A DNA stretch of 64,000 bases from Oscillospiraceae bacterium (GTDB lineage: Bacteria; Bacillota; Clostridia; Oscillospirales; Ruminococcaceae): assembly GCA_021200565.1 (NCBI GenBank), contig JAJQGJ010000017.1:154382-218381 (forward strand). The letters are read 5' to 3'. Below are positions 50,137-61,655 of this stretch, piece by piece. Position 1 is the stretch's first letter. The number at the start of each line of letters is the position of its first letter. The translations under genes and the position numbers were made by a program. The notes below the pieces were generated by a model. It was not told the origin of the DNA. It searched no databases and saw only the letters and a program-made list of their open reading frames with translations.

Positions 50137-52953
50137 ATGGACTATAACAAGACCTTGAATCTTCCTGAAACCGACTATCCCATGAGGGGTAATCTGGCAG
50201 CAAAAGAGCCGCCGATGGTCGAGAATTGGGACAAAGAAGGCTTATACAAAAAGATTCTCAAGAAGAACGAAGGTCGTCCTTCATATATTTTGCATGATGG
50301 ACCGCCATACGCAAACGGGGATATTCACCTTGGAACGGCTCTTAACAAGGTTCTCAAGGATATAATCGTCAAGCAGAAGAATATGAGCGGTTATTGTGCC
50401 AACTATGTTCCGGGCTGGGACACTCATGGACTTCCGATTGAGCTTAAAGCCATGAAGAAGATTGGCGTTGAGAATGGCACAATTCCTCCACTGGAATTAA
50501 GAAAGCACTGCCGTGAGTTTGCCATGTCTTATGTCGACACTCAGAGAACACAGTTCCGAAGACTTGGAGTTCTCGGAGATTTCGATGACCCATATCTTAC
50601 TTTGAAGCCTGAATTTGAGGCTAGACAGGTCGAGGTCTTTGGCGAGATGGCAAAGAAAGGCTACATCTACAAGGGCTTGAAGCCGGTTTACTGGTGCCCC
50701 GAGTGCCAGACTGCACTTGCCGAAGCTGAAATTGAGTATCAGGATGATCCTTGCCTTTCTATCTACGTGAAATTCAAGGTTGTTGATGATAAGGGACTCT
50801 TCACTTCTCTTGGCTTGAGTCTTGATAATACCTATTTTGTAATATGGACGACTACCACATGGACACTGCCTGGTAACCTTGCTATCTGCCTGGGTCCTGA
50901 ATATGAATATACAATAGTTCAGGCTAACGGCGAGAACTATATAATGGCTCGTGAGCTTATAGAGCCTACTCTTGCAGCAGCTGGTATCACTGAATATACT
51001 ACTATTGGTTCATTCACAGGCAAGGAGCTTGAATACTGCACTGCACAGCATCCTTTCATGGACAGACTTTCACTTGTCATTGTCGGAGATCATGTAACGC
51101 TTGACAGCGGCACCGGATGCGTTCATACTGCACCTGGTTATGGTGTCGATGACTTCGAGATTGCAAAGAAGTACGATGAAGTTGGAATTATTGTCGCTGT
51201 AGACGGTAAAGGCGTTCTCACAGAAGAAGCCGGACAGTTTGCAGGACTCACTACTGATGAAGCTAATAAAGTAATTTCCAAGCATCTTATTGAAACTGGT
51301 GCAATGTTCGCTTCAAGCAAAATTGTGCACCAGTACCCTCACTGCTGGAGATGCAAATCTCCGATTCTCTTCAGGGCTACCGAGCAGTGGTTCTGTTCCG
51401 TTGAAGACTATAAGGCAGAAACAGTAAAAGCTATTGAAGATGTTCAGTGGATTCCTGCATGGGGCGAGGACAGAATCAAGGGAATGGTTATGGATCGTTC
51501 CGACTGGTGCATTTCACGTCAGCGCACATGGGGCGTCCCTATTCCGATTGTATATTGCAAGGATTGTGGCAAACCGATCATAAATGATCAGACAATAAAG
51601 GCTATCTCTGACTTGTTCAGGCGTGAAGGCTCTGACGGATGGTACAAGCATGATGCAAGCGAGTTCATTCCTGAGGATGTCGAGTGCGAATGCGGATGTC
51701 ATGAGTTTACAAAGGAAACCGACATCATGGATGTGTGGTTCGATTCTGGCGTAACGCATACAGCGGTTCTTGATCAAAGAGAAGGGCTTTCTTCTCCTGC
51801 CGACCTTTATTTGGAGGGAGCAGACCAGTATAGAGGCTGGTTCCAGTCTTCACTTCTTACTTCAGTTGTTGTAAACGGTAAGGCTCCTTATAAGGCAGTT
51901 TGCACACACGGCTGGGTTGTCGACGGCGAAGGCAAGGCTATGCACAAGTCTCTCGGAAACGGCATTGAGCCACACGAGATTTATGACAAGAACGGTGCCG
52001 ACATTTTGAGACTCTGGGCTGCTTCCAGCGATTATCACGCAGATATAAGAATCTCGAAGGAAATATTGGGTCAGCTGTCTGATGCCTACAAGAAGATAAG
52101 AAATACTGCTAGATATATCTTAGGTAACCTCTCTAATCAGGGCGGATTCGATTTCGACACTCAGGCAGTGGAGCTTTCTGAACTTGAAGAGATCGACAAG
52201 TGGGCTATAATGAAGCTTGACAACCTCATCACAAAGGTTGATGAAGTATACAATGCTTTTGATTTCCATATTGTAGTTCACTCTATCCATAACTTCTGCG
52301 TTGTTGACATGAGTAACTTCTATCTCGACATAATTAAGGACAGGCTTTATTGCGATGCTGTTGATTCCAAGGAAAGACGCTCTGCTCAGACTGCAATGTA
52401 CATGATTCTTTCAGCTCTGGCACGTCTTTTGGCTCCAATCCTTTCGTTTACAGCCGATGAAATCTGGTCGTACATGAGACACTCTGCATCCGAGAATCCT
52501 GAGAGCGTGTTCCTTAACGACATGCCAAAGGTATCCGGGCTCACTTTTGACAGTGATTTTACAGATAAATGGGATTACATCTATAACCTCAGAGTTGATG
52601 CAAAGAAAGCTCTTGAACTTAAGAGAGCTGAAAAGGTAATCGGTTCTTCTCTTGAAGCAAGCGTTATGATTACGGCTGGCGACAGCTATGATAAGCTGAT
52701 GTCTGTCAAGGAGCTCCTTCCCACCGTACTCATCGTTTCTAATGTTGATATTGAGAAGGAAGGTAGCCCTGAATTTACCGGTGAGACAACCGGTCTTGGC
52801 TTCACAGTCAATAAAGCTGATGGAGAGAAGTGTGAACGCTGCTGGATTTATTCTGATGAGGTCGGATGCTCTCATGATCATCCAACGCTCTGCAAGCGTT
52901 GTGCTGAGACGGTATCTCAGATCGCTACTAACTCAGAAGAAGCTGAGGCGTAA
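50137..52953 (+). CDS. ileS: Isoleucyl-tRNA synthetase
   Basis: A class I synthetase of 938 residues. HIGH is in DGPPYANGDIHLGTALNK. The editing domain lies at about 200-400 (WTTTTWTLPGNLA). The KMSKS loop reads KAMHKS in GEGKAMHKSLGN. A C-terminal zinc site is formed by CERCW and CKRC. It is embedded in the division operon without a T-box, and AAGGGGTAAAGG precedes the ATG. A strong hairpin follows before lspA. Confidence 0.97.
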   Translation: MDYNKTLNLPETDYPMRGNLAAKEPPMVENWDKEGLYKKILKKNEGRPSYILHDGPPYANGDIHLGTALNKVLKDIIVKQKNMSGYCANYVPGWDTHGLPIELKAMKKIGVENGTIPPLELRKHCREFAMSYVDTQRTQFRRLGVLGDFDDPYLTLKPEFEARQVEVFGEMAKKGYIYKGLKPVYWCPECQTALAEAEIEYQDDPCLSIYVKFKVVDDKGLFTSLGLSLDNTYFVIWTTTTWTLPGNLAICLGPEYEYTIVQANGENYIMARELIEPTLAAAGITEYTTIGSFTGKELEYCTAQHPFMDRLSLVIVGDHVTLDSGTGCVHTAPGYGVDDFEIAKKYDEVGIIVAVDGKGVLTEEAGQFAGLTTDEANKVISKHLIETGAMFASSKIVHQYPHCWRCKSPILFRATEQWFCSVEDYKAETVKAIEDVQWIPAWGEDRIKGMVMDRSDWCISRQRTWGVPIPIVYCKDCGKPIINDQTIKAISDLFRREGSDGWYKHDASEFIPEDVECECGCHEFTKETDIMDVWFDSGVTHTAVLDQREGLSSPADLYLEGADQYRGWFQSSLLTSVVVNGKAPYKAVCTHGWVVDGEGKAMHKSLGNGIEPHEIYDKNGADILRLWAASSDYHADIRISKEILGQLSDAYKKIRNTARYILGNLSNQGGFDFDTQAVELSELEEIDKWAIMKLDNLITKVDEVYNAFDFHIVVHSIHNFCVVDMSNFYLDIIKDRLYCDAVDSKERRSAQTAMYMILSALARLLAPILSFTADEIWSYMRHSASENPESVFLNDMPKVSGLTFDSDFTDKWDYIYNLRVDAKKALELKRAEKVIGSSLEASVMITAGDSYDKLMSVKELLPTVLIVSNVDIEKEGSPEFTGETTGLGFTVNKADGEKCERCWIYSDEVGCSHDHPTLCKRCAETVSQIATNSEEAEA

Positions 52954-52969
52954 AGTGAAATAACTTGTT

Positions 52970-52995
52970 CGGCTGCTGCCTAATAGCGGCAGCCG
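52970..52995 (+). other. Stable hairpin between ileS and lspA
   Basis: CGGCTGCTGC (52970-52979), loop CTAATA, GCGGCAGCCG (52986-52995): 10 bp with one G-U pair. No T-tract follows, so it is more likely an mRNA-stability or processing element than a terminator. Confidence 0.55.
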
Positions 52996-53021
52996 GTCGT
53001 TGTAGTTAAGGATGTGTTTAC

Positions 53022-53591
53022 TTGCTGATTCTTTCGTTAGTTCTGGCTGGACTGCTTGTGGTGCTCGACCAGCTTCTGAAGCTTTATATATCGAGTAACT
53101 TCGAGCTCTGTACATCTGTTATCCATCGGTATTTTACATTTTCAATAGGAAGCTTCGATATTTTCAGCATCACGCATATCCGGAACGACGGTGCCGGCTG
53201 GAGTATATTAGGCGGTCAAACTACTTTTCTGATTGCTTTTACATCCATAGTTCTGATAGTTATTCTTGTATACATGGTGATCAAGAGAAAGAAAATCGGC
53301 ACGCTTGAGTACCTTACTCTTTCGCTGATTATAGGCGGCGGAATCGGAAATTTGATTGACAGATTCAGGATGCTCATTGATCCTGACTTCACTGGCGTTG
53401 TAGACTATATCGCACTTGATTTTATCGATTTTCCTGTTTTCAACTTTGCTGATATGTGCGTAGTGGTTGGTGGAATCGGAGTTTGCATTATCTACATCTT
53501 GCAAGAGAGCAAAGAATCCAAAGCCAAAAAGCATGCGAACGCAGTTCATAACGACGACGATGCAGAGCAGCTGCAAGGTGATGAAAAGTGA
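53022..53591 (+). CDS. lspA: Lipoprotein signal peptidase (signal peptidase II)
   Basis: Membrane aspartic protease that cleaves prolipoproteins after lipid attachment. It has 189 residues and four hydrophobic segments. The catalytic aspartates are D113 in GGGIGNLIDRF and D144 in VFNFADMCVV. It starts at TTG 53022 with AAGGA about 9 bp upstream; the nearby GTG frame stops at once. The C-terminal extension is polar and acidic. It should process the lipoproteins of this window, including the two GH30 enzymes. Confidence 0.94.
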   Translation: MLILSLVLAGLLVVLDQLLKLYISSNFELCTSVIHRYFTFSIGSFDIFSITHIRNDGAGWSILGGQTTFLIAFTSIVLIVILVYMVIKRKKIGTLEYLTLSLIIGGGIGNLIDRFRMLIDPDFTGVVDYIALDFIDFPVFNFADMCVVVGGIGVCIIYILQESKESKAKKHANAVHNDDDAEQLQGDEK

Positions 53592-54523
53592 CACTGTACG
53601 ACTTTATCGTCGATGGCACTTATGAGGGCAAAAGGCTCGACAGCTGGATTGCATTGCAGGATGAAGTTGATATTACTCGCTCCTTTGCTGCAAAGCTGAT
53701 TGATGATGGCAATGTCCTGGTTAACGGGAAGCCTGCCCACAAAAGCGTAAAGCTTACTGCTGGCGATGAAGTCACTCTTAATTTGCCTGATCCGGTTGGG
53801 CTGTCTGTTGAGCCAGAAAATATTCCTCTTGATATAGTCTATGAGGATAGTGACCTACTTGTTGTGAATAAGCCAAAAGGCATGGTAGTTCATCCAGCAG
53901 CTGGAAACTATCAAGGAACATTAGTGAATGCTCTTCTGTGGCATTGCAAAGGCGAGCTTTCCGGAATAAATGGTGTTATCCGCCCTGGAATCGTTCATCG
54001 GATTGATAAGAATACGAGTGGACTCCTGATTGTAGCCAAGACTGATAAGGCTCATCTTGGGCTCGCTGAACAGATAAAGGCACATAGCTTTACACGTGAA
54101 TATGAGGCTATCTGCACAGGCGGAAGATTCAAAGAAGAGTCGGGGACAATCGATGCTCCGATAGGAAGAGATAAGAATAACCGCAAGCGCATGTGCGTGA
54201 CGGATATTAATTCAAGGTCTGCAGTTACTCACTATACTGTCCTGGAAGAGCTTTATGAGCGCTCACTTGGCATATGTTCGTATGTCAATTTCCGATTGGA
54301 GACGGGAAGGACACATCAGATAAGAGTGCATTCTGCTTATATAGGACATCCGATATTAGGCGATGATGTTTACGGAAAGCCCTATAAAGGCTGTGAAGGT
54401 CAATGCCTTCACGCAAGAAAAGTTGGCTTCATTCATCCAATAAGCGGCGAATATCTTGAATTTACAAGCGAGCTTCCGGGATACTTTGTGAAGCTTCTTG
54501 AGAAAATGAGAGACAAAACATGA
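53588..54523 (+). CDS. RluD-family 23S rRNA pseudouridine synthase
   Basis: A 311-residue pseudouridine synthase. The N-terminal S4 domain (GKRLDSWIALQDEVDITRSF) binds RNA. The catalytic domain has the HRIDKNTSGLLIVAKT motif with the catalytic Asp, preceded by VVNKPKGMVVHPAAG, and LETGRTHQIRVH near the end. It starts at GTG 53588, overlapping lspA by 4 bp. lspA-rluD is a near-universal Firmicute pair (B. subtilis lspA-ylyB). The exact uridine sites are not deducible here. Confidence 0.93.
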   Translation: MTLYDFIVDGTYEGKRLDSWIALQDEVDITRSFAAKLIDDGNVLVNGKPAHKSVKLTAGDEVTLNLPDPVGLSVEPENIPLDIVYEDSDLLVVNKPKGMVVHPAAGNYQGTLVNALLWHCKGELSGINGVIRPGIVHRIDKNTSGLLIVAKTDKAHLGLAEQIKAHSFTREYEAICTGGRFKEESGTIDAPIGRDKNNRKRMCVTDINSRSAVTHYTVLEELYERSLGICSYVNFRLETGRTHQIRVHSAYIGHPILGDDVYGKPYKGCEGQCLHARKVGFIHPISGEYLEFTSELPGYFVKLLEKMRDKT

Positions 54524-55329
54524 CAACATTTGACAAAACAATTTTCGTGACGGATATGGACGGGACACTTCTTGCTCCGGATAAATCGGTTTCTGACGGA
54601 AATCTGAGAGCTATAGCGGAGTACAGAAATGCCGGCGGTCTTTTCGGAGTTGCAACCGGCAGACCGATTCACACTATGAGAAAATATCTCAGTATCTTAG
54701 ATATAGATTTGCCGTTGATTCTCTACAATGGATGTATTATCTATGATCATCATGCCGATAAGATTCTTTCTGCGACCTATCTTCCTGATTGCGCAAGAGA
54801 TATTTTAAATGATATTTTCTCAGCTTTTCCTGGTATTGCTCCGGAGATATTTACTTTTGAAGGTCAGTACTATCTTAATCTCAATGATGCTGAAAAGTGG
54901 CATCATGAGATACTTCAGGTCAGTTACATCAAGAAGACTTCGGGCGATGAGGTTACGGAGCCGTGGTGCAAACTGCTTTTTGCGGACAGCGTCGAAGTTA
55001 TCGATAAGCTCATGAAGTATGTCAGAAGATTTGACGGAATGGGAGTAAGATTTGTAAGGAGCTGTCCCTACTTTCTGGAGTTACTTCCTGAGGATGTATC
55101 GAAGGGAAGTGCTCTTAAAGAAATGTGTCAAGTGATAAAGCTTGACAGCAAAACTATCATCTCCGCAGGAGATTATGACAACGATATTGAGATGCTTAAA
55201 GCATCCGATATAAGCTTTTGCCCATCGGATTCACAGCCTGCTGTTAAAAAGGCGGCGGATTATATATTGAAATCCACCTGTTCCGATGATACAATGGCGG
55301 AAGCACTTGCTATTTTGGCAACATTATAA
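54520..55329 (+). CDS. HAD-superfamily Cof-type phosphatase
   Basis: A 269-residue haloacid-dehalogenase hydrolase of the Cof/YidA type (subclass IIB cap). Motif I is VTDMDGTLLAPD, with the nucleophile Asp and the acid/base Asp two residues later. Motif II is in VATGRP, and motif IV is SAGDYDNDIEML. The cap domain lies between about 85 and 185. Substrates of this group are usually sugar phosphates or phosphorylated cofactors such as FMN. Which applies here cannot be told. It overlaps rluD by 4 bp. Confidence 0.88.
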   Translation: MTTFDKTIFVTDMDGTLLAPDKSVSDGNLRAIAEYRNAGGLFGVATGRPIHTMRKYLSILDIDLPLILYNGCIIYDHHADKILSATYLPDCARDILNDIFSAFPGIAPEIFTFEGQYYLNLNDAEKWHHEILQVSYIKKTSGDEVTEPWCKLLFADSVEVIDKLMKYVRRFDGMGVRFVRSCPYFLELLPEDVSKGSALKEMCQVIKLDSKTIISAGDYDNDIEMLKASDISFCPSDSQPAVKKAADYILKSTCSDDTMAEALAILATL

Positions 55330-55344
55330 TTTGGAGGTTTTTCT

Positions 55345-56193
55345 ATGGACGAACTACTAAAGAAGCAGCTCAGTATAACTGCCTGTAAGGTAAGAATGGG
55401 CATTATTGAGGGTGTTTATAACGCTAAGAGCGGTCACCCAGGGGGATCTTTATCTATCGCTGATCTTCTTACCTACCTTTATTTCACAAAGATGAATGTA
55501 TATCCTGATAAGCCTGATCTTCCTGACAGAGATCGTTTTGTACTTTCCAAGGGACATACTGCTCCTGCTCTATACTCAACCTTGGCTAACAGAGGCTACT
55601 TTGATGTTGAGGAGTTAAAAGGCTTAAGGCACATCGGCTCTATGCTTCAGGGACACCCTGACATGAAGCACATTCCCGGTGTTGATATGTCCTCCGGCTC
55701 TTTAGGACAGGGAATATCTGCCGCATGTGGCATGGCTCTTTCTGCTAAGCTCACTAACGACACATATCACGTATATTGTGTTCTTGGTGATGGTGAAATT
55801 GAAGAGGGACAGGTCTGGGAAGCTGCTATGTTCGCAGCTCAGCACAAGCTTGACAATCTCATTGCAATAGTCGACAACAACGGTTTGCAGATTGATGGTA
55901 AGATTTCTGATGTTTGCTCTCCTTATCCTATTACTGATAAGTTCTCTGCATTCGGCTGGCATGTCATAGCAATGGATGCTCATGATTTTGACAGCATCGA
56001 CGCTGCTTTTAAGGAAGCAGAGACCGTTGTAAATCAGCCTGTTATGATCGTTATGTCCAGTGTCAAAGGCAAGGGTGTATCGTTCATGGAAAATCAGGTT
56101 TCATGGCACGGAACTGCTCCTAACAAGGAACAGTATGAACAGGCTATGAGTGAGCTACAGGCTCAGCTTCATGAATTGGAAACGGAGGAATAA
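55345..56193 (+). CDS. Transketolase, N-terminal subunit
   Basis: The thiamine-diphosphate-binding half of a split transketolase, 282 residues. SGHPGGSLS, GHTAPALYS and the TPP motif GDGEIEEGQVWEAAMFA (GDG...N-type, ending at VDNNGLQ) are clear. TTTGGAGG precedes the ATG. It acts with the following gene to move two-carbon units in the pentose phosphate pathway, which would also serve xylose from xylan. Split transketolases are frequent in Clostridia. Confidence 0.94.
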   Translation: MDELLKKQLSITACKVRMGIIEGVYNAKSGHPGGSLSIADLLTYLYFTKMNVYPDKPDLPDRDRFVLSKGHTAPALYSTLANRGYFDVEELKGLRHIGSMLQGHPDMKHIPGVDMSSGSLGQGISAACGMALSAKLTNDTYHVYCVLGDGEIEEGQVWEAAMFAAQHKLDNLIAIVDNNGLQIDGKISDVCSPYPITDKFSAFGWHVIAMDAHDFDSIDAAFKEAETVVNQPVMIVMSSVKGKGVSFMENQVSWHGTAPNKEQYEQAMSELQAQLHELETEE

Positions 56194-56196
56194 GAA

Positions 56197-57144
56197 ATGG
56201 CAGAATTGATTAAGAAGGCGACCAGAGAAAGCTATGGTGAAGCTTTGGCTGAGCTCGGCGATAAGTATGAGAATCTCTATGTTTTGGATGCCGACCTCGC
56301 CGCTGCAACCAAGACGGGCATATTTAAGAAAAAGTTCCCGGACAGACATATTGACTGCGGAATTCAGGAAGCAAATATGATGGGCGTTGCAGCTGGTCTT
56401 GCGGCAACCGGAAAGATTCCATTTGCTTCATCATTTGCAATGTTTGCAGCCGGAAGAGCATTTGAGATTGTCAGAAACTCTATCGGCTATCCTCATCTCA
56501 ATGTGAAAATCGGCGCCACTCATGCCGGCATTTCGGTTGGTGAAGACGGTGCTACCCATCAGTGCAATGAAGATATAGCACTGATGAGAACTATTCCGGG
56601 AATGACAGTTATCAATCCCGCAGATGATGTAGAGGCAAGAGCAGCAGTTGAGGCAGCTATCCAGTATGTTGGACCTGTTTATATGCGCTTTGGAAGACTT
56701 GCTACTCCCGTTTTCAACAACAAGGAAACCTACAAGTTTGAACTCGGCAAAGGCATTCAGCTAACTGATGGAAATGATGTAACTATCGTTGCAACTGGAC
56801 TTCTAGTTTACGAAGCTTTGGTTGCTGCTGAGCAACTTAAGAACGATGGCATCAATGCAAGAGTAATTAACATCCACACTATCAAGCCTTTGGATGAGGA
56901 AATTATCGTTAAGGCAGCTCGTGAGACAGGGCTTGTTGTCACTGCGGAAGAGCACAGCGTTATTGGCGGACTCGGCTCTGCTGTATGTGATACTCTTTCT
57001 GCCAACTGCCCGACCAAGGTTATCAAGATCGGAGTAAACGATGTTTTCGGTTACTCAGGTCCTGCTGTACAGCTTCTCAAAGAATTCGGACTTTGCTCTG
57101 AAAATATTGTAGCTACCGTTAAGGAAGCAGTAAGAAGCAAATAA
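56197..57144 (+). CDS. Transketolase, C-terminal subunit
   Basis: The partner half of the split transketolase, 315 residues, 3 bp after the first. It contains the pyrimidine-binding domain (LDADLAAATKTGIFKKKFPD, DCGIQEANMMGVAAGLA) with the Glu that activates TPP and the GEDGATHQ segment. The C-terminal transketolase domain (TVIATGLLVYEAL-like, VTAEEHSVIGGLGSAV) follows. Both subunits are needed for activity. Confidence 0.94.
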   Translation: MAELIKKATRESYGEALAELGDKYENLYVLDADLAAATKTGIFKKKFPDRHIDCGIQEANMMGVAAGLAATGKIPFASSFAMFAAGRAFEIVRNSIGYPHLNVKIGATHAGISVGEDGATHQCNEDIALMRTIPGMTVINPADDVEARAAVEAAIQYVGPVYMRFGRLATPVFNNKETYKFELGKGIQLTDGNDVTIVATGLLVYEALVAAEQLKNDGINARVINIHTIKPLDEEIIVKAARETGLVVTAEEHSVIGGLGSAVCDTLSANCPTKVIKIGVNDVFGYSGPAVQLLKEFGLCSENIVATVKEAVRSK

Positions 57145-57164
57145 TTTTTAAGAGATATTCAGTT

Positions 57165-57203
57165 TCCCGTTCCGAAAGCATAGTATGTCTTATCGGGACG
57201 GGA
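57165..57203 (+). promoter_or_regulatory. Hairpin overlapping the yunB SD
   Basis: TCCCGTTCCGA (57165-57175) pairs with TCGGGACGGGA (57193-57203) over 11 bp with one G-U pair. The right arm includes the first bases of the SD (GGAGG, 57201-57205). No T-tract follows. Confidence 0.5.
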
Positions 57204-57212
57204 GGCGATATT

Positions 57213-57851
57213 TTGCAAAGACGCAGGCACAGAACTAAGCGTGATAACAGCAATACAGGCATAGCAGTGATGCTGGTTCTGTTTTTGACTGTCATTCTTT
57301 TATTCATAAACGCCGCTCTCAAGCCGGTCATTATTGAAATGGCTGAGTCTTACGGAAAGATGTCGGTGGCAAAGGTTGTTGACGAAGCGGTCAGCGAGCT
57401 TTTTGAGGATGAGGACATCGGCTACTCTGATATTGTGAAGCTGACGTTCAGCGATTCGGGCTTTGTAACGGCTGTAGAGTATAATTCGGCTGAGATTAAT
57501 AAGATTAAAATTTCTCTCAGTAACATACTAGTTTCAAGGCTGGAAAAGCTAAGAGCTTCAAAGATAAAAGTGCCTATAGGAAGTTTAACTGGAAACGCTT
57601 ATTTAAGCGGAAGAGGACTTAGCTTGAGGCTTCGGATAATGCAGTCTTCAGTTCCGGTTATCGAAGTGATTTCATCATTTGAGAGCGAGGGTATAAATAC
57701 CGTTTTACACCGCATTATAATAAGAGTCACTGTTGAGACAGAGGCGTATCTTCCTCCAAGAAAAGCTAACTTTTCTCTTACGCAGGATTTTGTAATAGCA
57801 CAGACAATAATTGTCGGCGATATACCTTCAGGATACGCCGATGTTGGATAG
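57213..57851 (+). CDS. yunB: Sporulation protein YunB
   Basis: A 212-residue sporulation protein, in Bacillus a sigma-E-dependent gene of unclear biochemical role. One N-terminal membrane segment (AVMLVLFLTVILLFINAAL) is followed by the YunB core with KVPIGSLTGNAYLSGRG and the C-terminal FVIAQTIIVGDIPSGYADV. It starts at TTG 57213 behind GGGAGG. It lies just before ligA with no gap. The SD is partly inside a hairpin. Confidence 0.9.
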   Translation: MQRRRHRTKRDNSNTGIAVMLVLFLTVILLFINAALKPVIIEMAESYGKMSVAKVVDEAVSELFEDEDIGYSDIVKLTFSDSGFVTAVEYNSAEINKIKISLSNILVSRLEKLRASKIKVPIGSLTGNAYLSGRGLSLRLRIMQSSVPVIEVISSFESEGINTVLHRIIIRVTVETEAYLPPRKANFSLTQDFVIAQTIIVGDIPSGYADVG

Positions 57852-59849
<1,998 letters not shown>

Positions 59850-59881
59850 ACGACATTAGAGATGAAAGAAAGGCGGACGAA

Positions 59882-60163
59882 ATGACGAATAATTCGAATA
59901 TAGATATTAAGCATGTTGCAAAGCTTGCAAGAATCAAAATATCTGATGATGAGCTTCCAAAGTATTCTGAGGAAATGAACAACATCATTAAGATGGTTGA
60001 GGCTATGCCGGAAATCGACGATGAACTTTTGGTTGACGAAAGTGGCGTTATGGATTTGAGAGAGGATAAGCTTGCAGATAGCAAGATTTCACGGGATGAG
60101 ATTCTTAAGAACGCTCCAAAGGTCGTTGCCGGTTGCGTAGTAGTGCCGAAGACTGTTGAATAG
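59882..60163 (+). CDS. gatC: Aspartyl/glutamyl-tRNA amidotransferase subunit C
   Basis: The small 93-residue stabilising subunit of Gat[23 protein letters not shown] is the family signature, and the C-terminal [13 protein letters not shown] wraps GatA. GAAAGAAAGG precedes the ATG. It is the first gene of the gatCAB operon. Confidence 0.93.
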   Translation: MTNNSNIDIKHVAKLARIKISDDELPKYSEEMNNIIKMVEAMPEIDDELLVDESGVMDLREDKLADSKISRDEILKNAPKVVAGCVVVPKTVE

Positions 60164-60173
60164 GGGAGGAACC

Positions 60174-61655
60174 GTGTTGGAACTTTATGAATATAAGGCG
60201 AGCGAACTGAGCGAAATGCTCAGTAAAGGCGAAGTATCGTCCGTTGAGCTCACAAAATCAGTATTTGACAGAATTGAAGAGGTAGAGCCTACTATTGATG
60301 CCTATCTCACGCTTAACCGTGAATCTGCGCTCTCAGAAGCAGAGAAGATCGACTCAAGAAGAGCATCTGGCGAAGAGTTATCTCCACTTTCAGGAATTCC
60401 AATAGGAATCAAGGACAATATTTCGACGACAGGAATCAGGACAACCTGCGCTTCAAGAATGCTTGAAAATTATACGCCTGTTTTTGATGCCACAGTTATC
60501 TCTAAGCTTAAAAATGCCGGTGCAATTATAACCGGAAAGCTCAATATGGATGAATTTGCAATGGGCTCATCCACCGAGACTTCGTACTTCAAGCAGACTA
60601 AAAATCCGTTTGATACTTCATGTGTCCCTGGCGGTTCTTCGGGAGGTTCGGCAGCGGCTGTAGCTTCTATGGAGGCTGTGATGGCTCTTGGTTCTGACAC
60701 CGGAGGTTCCATAAGGCAGCCGTCTTCGTTGTGCGGCGTTGTCGGTCTGAAGCCTACATATGGCTCAGTTTCGAGATATGGTCTTGTGGCTTTTGCTTCT
60801 TCACTTGATCAGATAGGTACGATTGCAAGAAGTGTCAAAGATTCGGCAATGCTTTTTGATGCCATTTGCGGTCATGACCCGATGGATGCAACAAGCGCAA
60901 GAAGGGATTATTTACCCATCTCTGAAGCTCTTGATGGCGATGTCAGGGGACTCAAGATAGGGATTCCTAAAGAATATTTCGGTGACGGAATCAAATCGGA
61001 TGTCAAGGATGCTGTTATGAAATCTGTCAAAGCTCTTGAAAGCAGGGGAGCCACTGTCAGAGAGATTTCTCTCCCATCGACTGATTACGCTCTTTCTGCT
61101 TACTATATAATTGCCTGCGCTGAAGCTTCCTCCAATCTCGCTCGTTTTGATGGAGTGAAGTATGGCTATCGCTGTGAGAATCCTGAAAATCTCATGGATA
61201 TGTATGAAAGAACGAGGAGCGAAGGCTTCGGAAGGGAAGTCAAGAGAAGAATAATACTCGGCACTTTCGTATTGAGCTCCGGTTATTATGACGCTTATTA
61301 CAAGAAAGCAAAGCTTTTGCAGAAGAGGATTCGCTCCGAGTTTGACAGCGCATTCAGCGACGTTGACATTATAATTACTCCTACTTCGCCGTTTGAGGCT
61401 TTCCAATTCGGCGACAAAATGGATGATCCTCTTGCTATGTACTCGGCTGATATTTGCACCGTCACTGTCAATATCGCCGGTCTCCCTGCTGTCAGCGTAC
61501 CTTGTGGCTATTCTGAGACTGGCTTGCCTTATGGCATGCAGTTAATAGGCAGAAGCTTTGACGAGAAAACGATACTTAATACAGCATATGCTCACGAGCT
61601 TTGCTTCGGTGGCTTTAAAGTGCCTGTAATTGCAAGTAAGGGGGTAGAGCTATGA
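60174..61655 (+). CDS. gatA: Aspartyl/glutamyl-tRNA amidotransferase subunit A
   Basis: The amidase subunit that releases ammonia from glutamine for transfer to misacylated Glu-tRNA-Gln or Asp-tRNA-Asn. The Ser-cisSer-Lys triad is visible: Lys in [11 protein letters not shown], the cis-Ser in [14 protein letters not shown], and the nucleophile Ser in [11 protein letters not shown]. The start is taken as GTG 60174 after GGGGAGG (TTG 60177 also possible), so it begins about 10 bp after gatC. The length is about 493. Confidence 0.95.
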   Translation: MLELYEYKASELSEMLSKGEVSSVELTKSVFDRIEEVEPTIDAYLTLNRESALSEAEKIDSRRASGEELSPLSGIPIGIKDNISTTGIRTTCASRMLENYTPVFDATVISKLKNAGAIITGKLNMDEFAMGSSTETSYFKQTKNPFDTSCVPGGSSGGSAAAVASMEAVMALGSDTGGSIRQPSSLCGVVGLKPTYGSVSRYGLVAFASSLDQIGTIARSVKDSAMLFDAICGHDPMDATSARRDYLPISEALDGDVRGLKIGIPKEYFGDGIKSDVKDAVMKSVKALESRGATVREISLPSTDYALSAYYIIACAEASSNLARFDGVKYGYRCENPENLMDMYERTRSEGFGREVKRRIILGTFVLSSGYYDAYYKKAKLLQKRIRSEFDSAFSDVDIIITPTSPFEAFQFGDKMDDPLAMYSADICTVTVNIAGLPAVSVPCGYSETGLPYGMQLIGRSFDEKTILNTAYAHELCFGGFKVPVIASKGVEL

